Below, piece after piece: positions 45,145 to 54,797 of a DNA stretch of 64,000 bases. The stretch lies in NCBI GenBank assembly GCA_002840535.1, contig PHBH01000003.1:1-64000 (forward strand), given 5' to 3'. The number at the start of each line of letters is the position of its first letter. Positions within the stretch are counted from its first letter, which is position 1. Origin of the DNA: Deltaproteobacteria bacterium HGW-Deltaproteobacteria-15 (GTDB taxonomy: Bacteria; Desulfobacterota; DSM-4660; Desulfatiglandales; HGW-15). Made by a program: the position numbers and the translations under genes. Below the pieces are notes generated by a model, which worked only from the letters and a program-made list of their open reading frames with translations, made no database searches and was not told the origin of the DNA.

Positions 45145-46185
45145 TTGCTCCTCCGGCTGATGGACATCTTGCGTTGTCCTTTGTGCAAAGAAGGGCTGCG
45201 GCTCAGGGTGCGAGAACAAAGGAGGGTGAAAAGGGCGGGAGAAGTATTTCCGGGCTGCGCCGAATTCTGCGAGTACCGGTCCCTTGTGCTCGATTCATTG
45301 AATAAAAGGCGTGCGTACGAACATTGCTGCGAGTGCTACACACACGATGTTGTGGAGGGGGATCTCACGTGCAACTCCGGCCATCAATTCCGGATCTTGA
45401 GATCCGTCCCCCAGTTCAATCCCCAATGGGTTGAGCGGAAAAGAACCAAATTGACTTTCGATGTGGAGTGGTCGGCATTTAAATACGGAGAGAGAATCTA
45501 CGGGCATTCACAGGAAGACGAGATTCAGGATTTTTTCCGGCGCATGGCAGTGGATGGATCTTTTCTGGAGGGAAAGACTGTGCTCGATGCAGGCTGTGGG
45601 GTGGGAAGACTGAGTCAAAGTGTAGCCCGGTACGCAAGGGAGGTGGTGGGAATGGATTTCAGCGAGGGCACGGGAGATGCTTGTGCTCGGAACCGGGCAC
45701 TTGCGAACGTGCACATCGTTCAGGGAGATATTATGCAACCTCCTTTTAGACAAGGCGCTTTTGGCTACGTCTATTGCAAAGGGGTTCTGCACTATGTTCC
45801 TGACGTAAAGGCTTCATTGCGCTCCCTTGCCTCTCTCGTGGAGGCGGAAGGTTTTCTGTCGGTGACGATCAACCCGCAGAGGCCACCGGCTTTCGAAACG
45901 TTCAACAAAGGTTTGAGGAAGATCACTCTCGGGCTCCCGGTGGGTATCGTTTATCTGCTCAGCCACGCCCTGGTTCCTTTTCTGAATTTGGCCTGGGTTT
46001 GGAGCGGCCTTAAGAGGAGACCGATAGCGTGGAATGAGAGAGCCCATATGATTTTCAACTGGCTCTCTTCCGACCACCTGAATACATCTAGTGATCTGCA
46101 GATGAGCCAATGGCTGGTTGATCTTGGGTTTGACAGTCTCAGAATCTCCGAAGTGCCTGTGGGAATCACAGGGAGAAAGTCATAG
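45145..46185 (+). CDS. Methyltransferase with N-terminal Trm112-like zinc domain
   Basis: The 346-residue protein starts with DILRCPLCKEGL, then a Cys-rich insertion (GCAEFC, EHCCECYTH) and LTCNSGHQFRILRSVPQF, which together resemble a Trm112/YbaR-type zinc ribbon split by an insertion. From about residue 145 a class I methyltransferase follows (VLDAGCGVGRLSQSV, CKGVLHYVPD). The TTG at 45145 is 8 bases after AGGAGG. Substrate unknown; it lies 3 bp after the radical SAM gene. Confidence 0.83.
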   Translation: MLLRLMDILRCPLCKEGLRLRVREQRRVKRAGEVFPGCAEFCEYRSLVLDSLNKRRAYEHCCECYTHDVVEGDLTCNSGHQFRILRSVPQFNPQWVERKRTKLTFDVEWSAFKYGERIYGHSQEDEIQDFFRRMAVDGSFLEGKTVLDAGCGVGRLSQSVARYAREVVGMDFSEGTGDACARNRALANVHIVQGDIMQPPFRQGAFGYVYCKGVLHYVPDVKASLRSLASLVEAEGFLSVTINPQRPPAFETFNKGLRKITLGLPVGIVYLLSHALVPFLNLAWVWSGLKRRPIAWNERAHMIFNWLSSDHLNTSSDLQMSQWLVDLGFDSLRISEVPVGITGRKS

Positions 46186-46192
46186 CAGGCTC

Positions 46193-48019
46193 ATGAAAAG
46201 TCCGTTCTTGCGACCAAGGGAGATCGGTTTTCTCATTTTTCTTCTCGCACTGGCCCTCAGGGCGGCTTACTACATCCGCAGCGGAGAAAACCCGTTACTT
46301 CACTTTCCCGTCCTGGATGAATCCTACTATATCGACTTGGGCCACCGTATCGCAAGCGGCTCTTGGGTGGGCGAAGACCGGGTCTTCTTCATGGATCCCC
46401 TGTATGGCTATCTGCTCGGCCTTGTCTTTGCGGTATTCGGCCACGGTCTTGAATCCGTCCGGGTCCTCCAGATCGTGCTCGACTCTGCGAATGCGGTAAT
46501 GATCCTTTTTATCGGGAGCAGAGTCTGGAATCTGAAAGCAGGTATAGCAGCCGGACTGTTGTATGCAACGTACAAAGTCTCTTTCTTCTATAGCCTGCTC
46601 ATCCTGAAAACCACCTGTTCGATTGCCCTGTTGTTGCTTTTCGTGATTTCCCTGCTCCATGTGGTTCGCGCCGGCCGTGCCGCTCCTTGGTTTTTTCTCG
46701 GCTTGCTTGCTGCTTTGATGGTCTATCTGCAGGCGAATCTGCTTGTATTGGTTCCCATGACGGTCTTGCTGTACTGGTTTCTCGAGAAGCCCAAAATATC
46801 ATCTCTGATGGTCCATGGGGTTTGTTTCCTCGGCGCCATGGCGGTGATCTTTTCAGTGGGAGCCTATCGGAATTACCGGGTCAGCGGAGAGTGGGTATGG
46901 CTGAACACACAATCGGGCAGACTTCTCTATAGCTCCAACAATCCCCATAATCTCACGGGACGATACAATGTCCCCGCTTTTGCAAGGCCTCATCCCGAGG
47001 AATCAGAGAGGGACTTTCACAAGGAGGCGGAACGGAGAAGGGGCAAGCCGCTTGGCGTTAGAGGGGTTTCGAGCTACTGGACGGGGCAGACGTGGAACTT
47101 CTTGAAACATCATCCGCAGGTCATCCCCACACTGCTGAAGAACAAGCTTCTCGGAACAGTCTCGGATTACGAAGTTCCGGTGAATCATTCTTTTGACTTG
47201 AGCGCAAGGATTGCCGGGGTTGACCAATGGCCTCTGCCCACTTTCGCTTTTATTCTCGCCCTTGGGATCCCAGGTCTTGCTTTGGGACTGCTCAGGAGAA
47301 AGGAAATTTTCTGGCTGATCATGCCCATTCTGGCGGTACTGATCACGGTCGTTTTGTTTTACACTTCGTCGAGGTTCAGGATGCCTGCGGTACCGTTCCT
47401 CATAATCGGGTGCGGTATAGGCATGGATCAATTCTTGCACTGGATCAGGAGAAAGGAGATTCTCAAGCCCCTGGCTCTCTTGCTTACATTCTTCTTCCTG
47501 TACATATTCTCTATCCATGGGCCGCGGCCGATATCTACCGGTACGGAGCAGTTTTATCTTGCAAAGGCCTATTGGAGTCATGGCAAGTACCCGGAGGCGA
47601 AGGAACAGGCATGGAAAGGTGCGGAGAAATTCCCGGATCAGGCGAGATTCCCGGTATTGCTCGGCATGATAGCGCTTTCCGAAGAGCGATATGAGGAAGC
47701 CGTGCTCCACAATCTGAGGGCCCACGATATTGACCCGATGAACGCCGACGCTTTGCATAACCTGGGTCTTTCCTATCTGCTGACAGGGAGGGCGGAGGAG
47801 GCGGTAACAACCATCGAAAGTGCTATGGCCTTTTCTCCGGAGGAGGCAAGGTATTTTTTCACCCTTGCCAAAGCAAAGGAGGCAATCGGCAAGAGAAACG
47901 AGGCGGCGAGCCTTTATGGCGAATACCTCAAACGATCAAAACTGCCCGAGCCCTATCGCCGGGAAGCGGAGGAGAGCATTGGCGTGCTCGAAACAAAGGA
48001 AGCCGACTCAAGACGGTAA
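46193..48019 (+). CDS. PMT/ArnT-like GT-C glycosyltransferase with C-terminal TPRs
   Basis: The 608-residue protein has the GT39/GT83-type loop-1 acidic pair FPVLDESYYIDLG (D42, E43), about 10 membrane helices and a C-terminal TPR region (from about 450: RYEEAVLHNLRAHDIDPMNA and DALHNLGLSYLLTGRAEEAV). It therefore differs from the TMTC-like set in its motif but shares the membrane-plus-TPR plan. The ATG at 46193 is preferred to a start at 46118 that overlaps the methyltransferase gene by 68 bp. Confidence 0.83.
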   Translation: MKSPFLRPREIGFLIFLLALALRAAYYIRSGENPLLHFPVLDESYYIDLGHRIASGSWVGEDRVFFMDPLYGYLLGLVFAVFGHGLESVRVLQIVLDSANAVMILFIGSRVWNLKAGIAAGLLYATYKVSFFYSLLILKTTCSIALLLLFVISLLHVVRAGRAAPWFFLGLLAALMVYLQANLLVLVPMTVLLYWFLEKPKISSLMVHGVCFLGAMAVIFSVGAYRNYRVSGEWVWLNTQSGRLLYSSNNPHNLTGRYNVPAFARPHPEESERDFHKEAERRRGKPLGVRGVSSYWTGQTWNFLKHHPQVIPTLLKNKLLGTVSDYEVPVNHSFDLSARIAGVDQWPLPTFAFILALGIPGLALGLLRRKEIFWLIMPILAVLITVVLFYTSSRFRMPAVPFLIIGCGIGMDQFLHWIRRKEILKPLALLLTFFFLYIFSIHGPRPISTGTEQFYLAKAYWSHGKYPEAKEQAWKGAEKFPDQARFPVLLGMIALSEERYEEAVLHNLRAHDIDPMNADALHNLGLSYLLTGRAEEAVTTIESAMAFSPEEARYFFTLAKAKEAIGKRNEAASLYGEYLKRSKLPEPYRREAEESIGVLETKEADSRR

Positions 48020-48155
48020 TTATTACGAAACCTTTGTTCTGCCGGCCGTGTATGTGGCATTGACCCTGGGCACCATACTCCAGAAAACAGCCACGTGGGA
48101 TGAAACCCATTATCCATGCCTCGGCTATTATCTCATAAAGGAGCAGGCAGCGTGA
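48018..48155 (+). pseudogene. Remnant of a GT-C glycosyltransferase N-terminus
   Basis: One frame encodes FVLPAVYVALTLGTILQKT followed by WDETHYPCLGYYLIKEQ and then a stop that overlaps the following GTG (GTGA). A first membrane helix followed by WDETHY is how many PMT/ArnT-like proteins begin, but no transferase domain follows and the frame upstream runs through the preceding gene. It looks like a truncated gene left between the PMT-like and YfhO genes; a short coupled leader peptide is the alternative. Confidence 0.45.
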
Positions 48156-50605
48156 GAAGCAGGTTCGTGAACATACTGAAAGCGGTAGTTCCCTTTCTCT
48201 TCATCCTTTTTCTTGCGGGGAGGTTTTTCTATCCGGTTCTCCTGGAAGGAAGAACTTTCTATGCTTTTGACAATCTCTACACCACCCTCCCTTGGTCCGC
48301 TTCGAACCCCGGCATAAAAGCCCACAATCCGCTTATTACAGATCCTATCAACATCTACTATCCTCACTACAAGTTTGTCGCAGATTTCTTTGAGCCCAAG
48401 GACATGTCCTTTAAATTCTGGAACGGCTCCATTTTTTGCGGAAAACCGAATCCTCCGTTCGGGGGTAACCCGATTGAATTTTTTGCATACTGGCTATTCT
48501 CCCCTTCAGTCGCCCATGACCTGGTCCTCTTTATACACCTTCTCGCAACGGGTCTATTCATGTATCTTTATCTCAGATCCATCGATCTGAGGGTTCTCTC
48601 GTCCTTGGTAGGGGCGCTTGCGTGGATGTTTAACGGGCATCTCATGGTCTGGTTCGAGTTTCAGAATATGATCCTGGGAGCTCCGGCATTACCTGCTTCG
48701 TTCCTGTGTATCGAACTTTGGATCAAGAAGAAGAGGGAGTTTGCTCCCTTCCTGGTATGTGCATTCTCTTTTACAATCACCAGCGGCTACGCACCTGTCG
48801 TTTTCTTTCATTCAATCCTTCTGGTCGCCTACTTTTTGTACCGCCTGTTCACACTGCCAAAAGGAGAAAAAAGGGGGTTCACACGAGGTGGCATCAGGTC
48901 CTCTCTCCATCTGGCCTTGGGTGCGGTCCTCCTGCTCTGTATCGCAGCGACTTTTCTGACCAGCCATAGGGCCTTTATCGATAATTCCCATCGCAAGGAA
49001 TACCGGTTCAGCGAGATCTACGACCGCACAGGACAGCTTCCCAAAGAATACCTGTTGACCTTGCTATTCCCGGATTTCTTCGGAAGCCCTGCCGGGGGTG
49101 GACCTTGTTTTACTCCAGGGGCGAAGCCCTACAACAACTATAATGAGCTGTGTATCTATTCAGGCGTTTTTTCGCTTTTTCTTGCTTTTTCATGCATTCC
49201 TTTTCTGGGCCGGAGAAAATATGTCCTATTTTTTCTGGGAGGAGCACTCATAGCTCTCCTCATGGCTATGGGTAGCGTTTTGTACTATCCTCTATTCAGG
49301 TTCCTGCCTGGACTGAACCTCTCCACACCAACCAGGGTTCTTTACGTATTTTGCTTTTCACTGACGGTGATGTCCGCACTAGGTGCTGATATCGTGCTCC
49401 GGGAGACGGGGCGGAGAAGATGGACCATCGTCCCTATTTGGATCCTCCTCTTGCTGTCGGCGATCATAGCATCGTGGTCTGTGCAGACGGACTCGGGCAT
49501 CCGGTGGGTAGGTGCAGTTTCCGGATTGGATCTGTCGCAACCGCAGGAATATAAGGGTCTTGTCGATCATTTTCATATTGCGGGTCCGGCGGTCTTGGGG
49601 CCGCTTCTTTTTGCGGGCATTTCGTTCATTACACTTCTGTTGGCTGCCGTCTCCAGAGATGAGAGGGGAAAAAACAAGTACCTCTGTCTCGGCTTGCTTG
49701 TTCTTGCCTATGATCTCCTCTTTTTCGGACTTCGCTACAACTCTGTTTCTCCCAGGGAAATGGAATATCCCAAGACAGGTGCAATCCGCTTTTTGGAGCA
49801 GGACCCGAACCTCTTCAGGGTCATGAGCCTGGGCAATTTCATGCACAATGGGTTCGCTCCTTTCGGGATTCAGGACATAGGAGGATATTCCTCTTTTTAT
49901 CCAAAACGATATGCAGAGTACGTACACTTGAGCCAACATGGGCCAGGGACACCCTTTCCCGAGACGCACAGTCGATGGGTAAACTTCCATCGTTTGGGAT
50001 CCCCTCTGCTTGATGTGATCAATATGAAGTACGTATTCGTTCCATCGCAGTTGTCAATCCAATCTTCATTCATGGAACTCGTATATGACCAAGAGGTACG
50101 GATCTACGAAAACAAGGACGTCCTCCCCAGGGCCTTTATTGTCCCATCATACTCTCTCTGCAATTCCCAGGAAACGGCCTATGCAGCACTCGGCAGCTTT
50201 ACTGTGGAAGACTTTAGACAAAAAGTCATTCTTGAGTCTGAACCGCCGCTGGTATTCTCCGGGAGAGGGGAGGAGCAGAAGGAAGGCAGATTCAATGTTA
50301 CGGAAATCCGCTATGGAAGGGACAAGATCGACATCCGTGTCTCGTGTCCGAGTGGAGGGTTCCTGGTTTTGAGCGACAACTATCACAAATCGTGGAAAGC
50401 AAAAGTTGACGGAAGTGAAAAGCCCGTTCTCCGAGCGAACTACACCATGATGTCAATTCCTCTTGAGGCAGGCAGTCAAAATGTGGAAATTCGATTTCAC
50501 GATGTAGTGCTGCTTCTCGGACCTATTATCACTGCTTCAGGATGGATTTCCTTGGGGGTATGGATATGCTTCTGGTTCCGAAAGCGGAGGAAAGAAAGCC
50601 GCTGA
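48152..50605 (+). CDS. YfhO family membrane protein
   Basis: The 817-residue protein has many membrane helices, the first-loop FYAFDNLYTTLPWSA motif, a DxxNIYYPHYKF segment and a C-terminal soluble domain with LVLSDNYHKSWKAKVDG near the end, as in YfhO proteins. I chose GTG at 48152 because AAAGGAG lies 8 bases upstream; an ATG at 48116 in frame falls inside the upstream remnant. It is the last plus-strand gene of its block and convergent with 50653. Confidence 0.85.
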   Translation: MRSRFVNILKAVVPFLFILFLAGRFFYPVLLEGRTFYAFDNLYTTLPWSASNPGIKAHNPLITDPINIYYPHYKFVADFFEPKDMSFKFWNGSIFCGKPNPPFGGNPIEFFAYWLFSPSVAHDLVLFIHLLATGLFMYLYLRSIDLRVLSSLVGALAWMFNGHLMVWFEFQNMILGAPALPASFLCIELWIKKKREFAPFLVCAFSFTITSGYAPVVFFHSILLVAYFLYRLFTLPKGEKRGFTRGGIRSSLHLALGAVLLLCIAATFLTSHRAFIDNSHRKEYRFSEIYDRTGQLPKEYLLTLLFPDFFGSPAGGGPCFTPGAKPYNNYNELCIYSGVFSLFLAFSCIPFLGRRKYVLFFLGGALIALLMAMGSVLYYPLFRFLPGLNLSTPTRVLYVFCFSLTVMSALGADIVLRETGRRRWTIVPIWILLLLSAIIASWSVQTDSGIRWVGAVSGLDLSQPQEYKGLVDHFHIAGPAVLGPLLFAGISFITLLLAAVSRDERGKNKYLCLGLLVLAYDLLFFGLRYNSVSPREMEYPKTGAIRFLEQDPNLFRVMSLGNFMHNGFAPFGIQDIGGYSSFYPKRYAEYVHLSQHGPGTPFPETHSRWVNFHRLGSPLLDVINMKYVFVPSQLSIQSSFMELVYDQEVRIYENKDVLPRAFIVPSYSLCNSQETAYAALGSFTVEDFRQKVILESEPPLVFSGRGEEQKEGRFNVTEIRYGRDKIDIRVSCPSGGFLVLSDNYHKSWKAKVDGSEKPVLRANYTMMSIPLEAGSQNVEIRFHDVVLLLGPIITASGWISLGVWICFWFRKRRKESR

Positions 50606-50652
50606 ATCCCTGATCATTCGTTTTCCCCTTTGTTGTCTGCGTCGAAACCGGA

Positions 50653-51357
50653 TCAGCCCAAAGGACGCGCAAGGGCTATAATCAGGTCTCCTCTTCCGGG
50701 AAGATTTAGAAGTAAGATAAGATAGGCTACATGCGCCAGTGCAAGCCTTGTAAGCGTGATGCTTTTGTGGTGAGCATCAATTTCAGTGGAAAGGTTCCGA
50801 TAAAGAGGTGAGTAAAAAGGCCACCCCCATCTCGTGAAGCGTTCGAGTTTAAAGCCGGACTCTTCGAGTTTTGATTTGAGCTCACCCGGCCGGTAATTGC
50901 GTACATGGCCGATCTCCTTTTCGAACGCGCGCATTTTGCCTTCAAGGGTGCAGATTAAAAGATACCCGCTGCAAATCGGTTCCAAGTTGCGGAATGCAGC
51001 TAAATCATTCTCAAGATGTTCGGCAACGTCGATCATGGTTATTAAGTCATATCGCCTGCTCGGGGTTTGCACGGTGATATCCATTTCACAAAGATCTGCG
51101 TCCGGCAGTCGCACCCTTGCTCTTTCGATTGCAGTGCTGGAAACATCGATCCCCGCAATTCTCAAAGAAGGATACCGGCTTTTGGCTTCCTGAAGAAAAA
51201 GACCCGGGCCGCAGCCTACGTCCAGGAGCGAAGAAAACGGGAGGTTACTGCAGGCTCTAAAAATAAGACGCCTTGTGTGGCGAGACATGGGTCCCTTTAG
51301 CTTCATTTCTTCCCATGCGCGCCAGTTGGCATTGTAAATTATCCGATTGTTGATCAA
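50653..51357 (-). CDS. Class I SAM-dependent methyltransferase
   Basis: The 234-residue protein has LLDVGCGPGLFLQEA as motif I, IAGIDVSSTAIERA as motif II and MIDVAEHLENDLAAFRNLEP, then a hydrophobic C-terminal segment (LALAHVAYLILLLNLP) that could be a membrane anchor. Start is a TTG at 51357, 7 bp after the next methyltransferase's stop, without a clear Shine-Dalgarno. Substrate unknown. Confidence 0.82.
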   Translation of the reverse strand: MINNRIIYNANWRAWEEMKLKGPMSRHTRRLIFRACSNLPFSSLLDVGCGPGLFLQEAKSRYPSLRIAGIDVSSTAIERARVRLPDADLCEMDITVQTPSRRYDLITMIDVAEHLENDLAAFRNLEPICSGYLLICTLEGKMRAFEKEIGHVRNYRPGELKSKLEESGFKLERFTRWGWPFYSPLYRNLSTEIDAHHKSITLTRLALAHVAYLILLLNLPGRGDLIIALARPLG

Positions 51358-51364
51358 GGCATTA

Positions 51365-52186
51365 CTACCCGGAAACTTTCACGAATAGAAACTGATTGCA
51401 TCCAGTGGAAACTCCCGCAGGCTTGAGTCGGATGCATTTAAATCCAAGCAGTTCAGTTCTATGTATTACCTCATCAGAGCGTGCATATTCATACGGGTAT
51501 CCACCGATCCAGTCAATCACATTGAAATAGAAGTCCATTCCCCTTTCTTGAATCCTTGGGTCTCTTCCGGTGCTTGCCCATTTCGCGAAAAATATCAGAG
51601 GAAAGAAGAACAGGACCATAGCCCTGCGAACCGGCTTAGGTGCTATGTTATAGATCCACTTTATGTGAAGCCATGCAGGACTAGTCACGTGGCGGTTATA
51701 GATTGCCAAAGCCAAGTATCCTTGATTTCGAACCAGGGATGCCGCGATCTTCAGGGCCGACCACATGTCACCGGTGTGGTGAAGGACGCCCCAGGAATGA
51801 ACAATGTGATAGCCGCTGCAACCAGGCGTCCTGGATCGAAGGGACTCGACTACCTCTTTTTGGAGAATACTTCCAACAAGTACGTCAGCAGGATCAACTC
51901 GGGCATCTGGAAAAAATGCCGCACTATTTGTCAAGGCCTTGATACATTGGGCATTGATGTCACAGCCAACGACCCTCGCGCCCATTTCCGCGGCTAGGAG
52001 AAGACTCAGCCCCTGTCCGAAGCCGATATCAAGGAACCATTTTCTGCTAAGGTCGATGCCTTTCATATACCATGCGAAATCCTCTCTTGCCTGCCTGACC
52101 TTCTCTGGGGTCATCGCCTTTTGCGAGAATTCGAGCCAGTTTCTTCCGAAATCAAACTGCATATATGGTATATGTCGTCTCAGCAT
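51365..52186 (-). CDS. Class I SAM-dependent methyltransferase
   Basis: The 273-residue protein has a modified motif I (FLDIGFGQGLSLLLA), VVGCDINAQCIKAL and HSWGVLHHTGDMWSAL, a combination often seen in methyltransferases of O-antigen-type clusters. It includes an amphipathic/hydrophobic stretch (VLFFFPLIFFAKW). It overlaps the upstream methyltransferase by 7 bp. Confidence 0.83.
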   Translation of the reverse strand: MLRRHIPYMQFDFGRNWLEFSQKAMTPEKVRQAREDFAWYMKGIDLSRKWFLDIGFGQGLSLLLAAEMGARVVGCDINAQCIKALTNSAAFFPDARVDPADVLVGSILQKEVVESLRSRTPGCSGYHIVHSWGVLHHTGDMWSALKIAASLVRNQGYLALAIYNRHVTSPAWLHIKWIYNIAPKPVRRAMVLFFFPLIFFAKWASTGRDPRIQERGMDFYFNVIDWIGGYPYEYARSDEVIHRTELLGFKCIRLKPAGVSTGCNQFLFVKVSG

Positions 52187-52971
52187 TTCCTTGCAAGGAG
52201 GACTGCCGAGCTTGTCGCGAGGTCTTCAAGCGAGTGATCCCGGAAGTCTCTATGGATATGTCGTTTGATTTTCATGATGGCGGGAACATTCATCTCCCTT
52301 TCCAGGACGTCAAGTTTGAATCCGTGCGCCCTAAAAACTCCGATATGATCGCCTACTCTTGCGCGGGTAAGACCACCCGGGTCCAGAAATCTATACCACA
52401 CCGGCCTTGAAAACTTCAAGAAATGAAAGGGATACTTGAAGAAGTGGTCCCGGTAGTCGACCACGTGAATCATACTACCTTTTGAATGGATTACCCGATT
52501 GAGCTGTTTGAGAAGGTCGTCCATATCCGCGACGTGCTCGAGAACTGAGTGAGAGAGCACGAGATCTACGGAAGATGCCGGCAAGTCTCTTAGTTCATAA
52601 ATCCTGAAAGCACTCCCCTTGTCCAGATAGGGGTGGCGTTTCAATATATGGTTGAAGATCTCTTCATCCTTCTTTCTGTCCAAAGGGGTAGACGGGTCAA
52701 AGGCGGCGCAGTATCCTCCCCGCGCAGTGATCTCATAAGCGGTTCCATTCGTGCAGCCGGCTCCTATTTCCAGGATTGTTTTCCCGACAGGATTGATCCC
52801 GGCATACAGGCAGTACTTCCAATAGAGATCGACAATCTGAACAGGTGACTTCTCTCCTACAGATGTCTGGTAGTAGGGGATAAACCTGCACACAGAATCG
52901 ATGACATGTCCCTTCAGGACAAATCTTCTAATCAGTCGGAGAAGAATGTACTCGAGATCACTCAGGAGCAT
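52180..52971 (-). CDS. Class I SAM-dependent methyltransferase
   Basis: The 263-residue protein has ILEIGAGCTNGTAYEI as motif I, SHSVLEHVADMDDLLKQL and MIHVVDYRDHF. It is the first of three consecutive methyltransferase genes at the 3' end of the rfb-led minus-strand block. By eye this segment and the next gene upstream look more AT-rich than the rest of the island. Substrate unknown. Confidence 0.82.
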   Translation of the reverse strand: MLLSDLEYILLRLIRRFVLKGHVIDSVCRFIPYYQTSVGEKSPVQIVDLYWKYCLYAGINPVGKTILEIGAGCTNGTAYEITARGGYCAAFDPSTPLDRKKDEEIFNHILKRHPYLDKGSAFRIYELRDLPASSVDLVLSHSVLEHVADMDDLLKQLNRVIHSKGSMIHVVDYRDHFFKYPFHFLKFSRPVWYRFLDPGGLTRARVGDHIGVFRAHGFKLDVLEREMNVPAIMKIKRHIHRDFRDHSLEDLATSSAVLLARKC

Positions 52972-53049
52972 AGCTCACTGAACCCCGTGGCCACAGCTAT
53001 GAATGAGTATATTTATTATCATTTTCCGTCAGATTGGACAAGAGTGATC

Positions 53050-54783
53050 TCAGATTCTATGGTCTCTTCCATTTTTTAAGATGTAAATAATGGGATTTAC
53101 GAATTCGCCTTGGACCGATGGGAGAAAAGGAGGCAAACTGTATGAAATCTCCTTGAAGAGAGTGTATCCGGCCTTACCTTTCAAGATGGCATCCCAACAA
53201 ACGCAATCAGGTGCATGGAGCAGTCCTTTGGCCTTTGGAAAGCAGTGCCATTGATAGGTAAAGCTATCAATAACTATGTAATCGGGGTTGCGCTCTTTGA
53301 AACCCTCACATCCAAGATTATATCCTGGGGGCACGGAATCGGTATTAAATAGGCGGAACTGAAAAGGATAATATTTTATTTTATAGCGGCTCTTATCGAT
53401 ATTGGGCGGATACGCTAATACTTCAATGCTGCTTCCCTCAGGAATCATTTCGGAAATGTACGCACCAGCACTCAATCGGGCGTCGTTTAAAAACAGAAGA
53501 TTGAGGCTCACAACCCGCAGCGCTGAATGAATCAAACCTACTGTGATCACGATGACAAATAAAGACTTTAGGAAAGGCGATGTTCCGCAGCAATGAGTCC
53601 AGACATATTCAAGGAGGAAGCAAAATATTATAGCCATAAATGGAACGAGGGGCACTAAATGGCGAATGGTATAAGTCCTTGACACAAGTATCGGAATGTC
53701 CATAACCGCTAGTAATGTTACGATAGCGGCGGCGCTTTTATTTATCCCCCAAGGAGATGATTGCTGTTTCCGAGTAAAGAACTTAGCGAGGTGAACAGCC
53801 GCAAAGCCTATAGCTGTACAGGCTATACCGTAAAACAGGAACGGACTTGCGCTGTCACTCATCACTCCCCATTGACCCAAATATCCGGGCGGAAATCCCA
53901 CACTCCAACCCTGGTCTTCGAAGAAGTAAGCCTTAAAAAGCTTTTCAAAATTGAATATAAAGAAATCTTTTGGACGCATTACCGCTTTAGGAAGGCTTAT
54001 GAGTATCGGAATTAAAACTGCGAACCCTCCTATTATGCTCCTGACGAATATCGTTTTTAAGCCGTCTTTCCTGGAAAGAATTATCATGGATCCCAGAAGT
54101 ACCGGTATGATCAACGCTCCATTGTACTTGCATCCAGTCGCCAACCCGCAAGCAGTGCAAGCGAAATAGAACCAACGGATCCTCTTGGTTTCGAGGTACT
54201 CTTGAAGCAGTAACGTACTCGTAACGATGAATAAAAGAACATAAATATTGTTGTGGGCAAAATGCGCAATGTCGGAAAAGCCAGTGCTTGTCATGAGAAG
54301 TGTAGATGCGATCAGAGATGTCCATTTCGAAAGACCACAATTTCTGGAAACCAGGAAGATGAGAACAAGTACAAAGGATGAGATTAAAAGACTGATTGCC
54401 CTGAGACAAATTGCGGTAAAAGCCCATGAGAAGAATGGCGAAAGGAATTTCCAGGCTGCGTACAAAAAATACAAATAGAGATTTGGATAATGAGGGTGAT
54501 TATAGGGTATTTCTCCCTTCCTTATTGCGCCAACTATAGTACGCAAAGCTTCATCAGGATGCCACATTCCAGGCAATCCCCAACTGAGCCCCGGGTAATT
54601 CAGTGCAATGTTTAACAGAGTAATGACCAAAAGCGAGGATACCACCTTAGGATCTCGAAAATCCTGGAAAGCAGATAAAAAATAACCCGGATCATCCCGA
54701 TAAAGGTTAGTCAATGCGTACTCCGTCGGGTGTAAGTGCAAAGAGTTTTGAGGAAATGAACGGCCGCATTCGAAGGATGTCAC
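53050..54783 (-). CDS. PMT-like GT-C membrane glycosyltransferase
   Basis: The protein (577 residues from the GTG at 54783) has about 11 membrane helices and the GT39-type loop-1 motif MWHPDEALRT (D77, E78), then AHFAHNNIYVLLF and ATGCKYNGALIIPV as in PMT/dolichyl-phosphate-mannose-type transferases. No TPRs are seen. The frame is open to 54888, but that part overlaps the upstream gene by 91 bp. Base composition is AT-richer than its neighbours. Confidence 0.78.
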   Translation of the reverse strand: MTSFECGRSFPQNSLHLHPTEYALTNLYRDDPGYFLSAFQDFRDPKVVSSLLVITLLNIALNYPGLSWGLPGMWHPDEALRTIVGAIRKGEIPYNHPHYPNLYLYFLYAAWKFLSPFFSWAFTAICLRAISLLISSFVLVLIFLVSRNCGLSKWTSLIASTLLMTSTGFSDIAHFAHNNIYVLLFIVTSTLLLQEYLETKRIRWFYFACTACGLATGCKYNGALIIPVLLGSMIILSRKDGLKTIFVRSIIGGFAVLIPILISLPKAVMRPKDFFIFNFEKLFKAYFFEDQGWSVGFPPGYLGQWGVMSDSASPFLFYGIACTAIGFAAVHLAKFFTRKQQSSPWGINKSAAAIVTLLAVMDIPILVSRTYTIRHLVPLVPFMAIIFCFLLEYVWTHCCGTSPFLKSLFVIVITVGLIHSALRVVSLNLLFLNDARLSAGAYISEMIPEGSSIEVLAYPPNIDKSRYKIKYYPFQFRLFNTDSVPPGYNLGCEGFKERNPDYIVIDSFTYQWHCFPKAKGLLHAPDCVCWDAILKGKAGYTLFKEISYSLPPFLPSVQGEFVNPIIYILKNGRDHRI

Positions 54784-54797
54784 CTCATTTGTTTCAA

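Noticed and set aside
50606-50652. Terminator between the convergent YfhO and methyltransferase genes
   Set aside because: The 47-bp gap has CTGATC and GATCAG far apart but no compact stem with a T-run on either strand.
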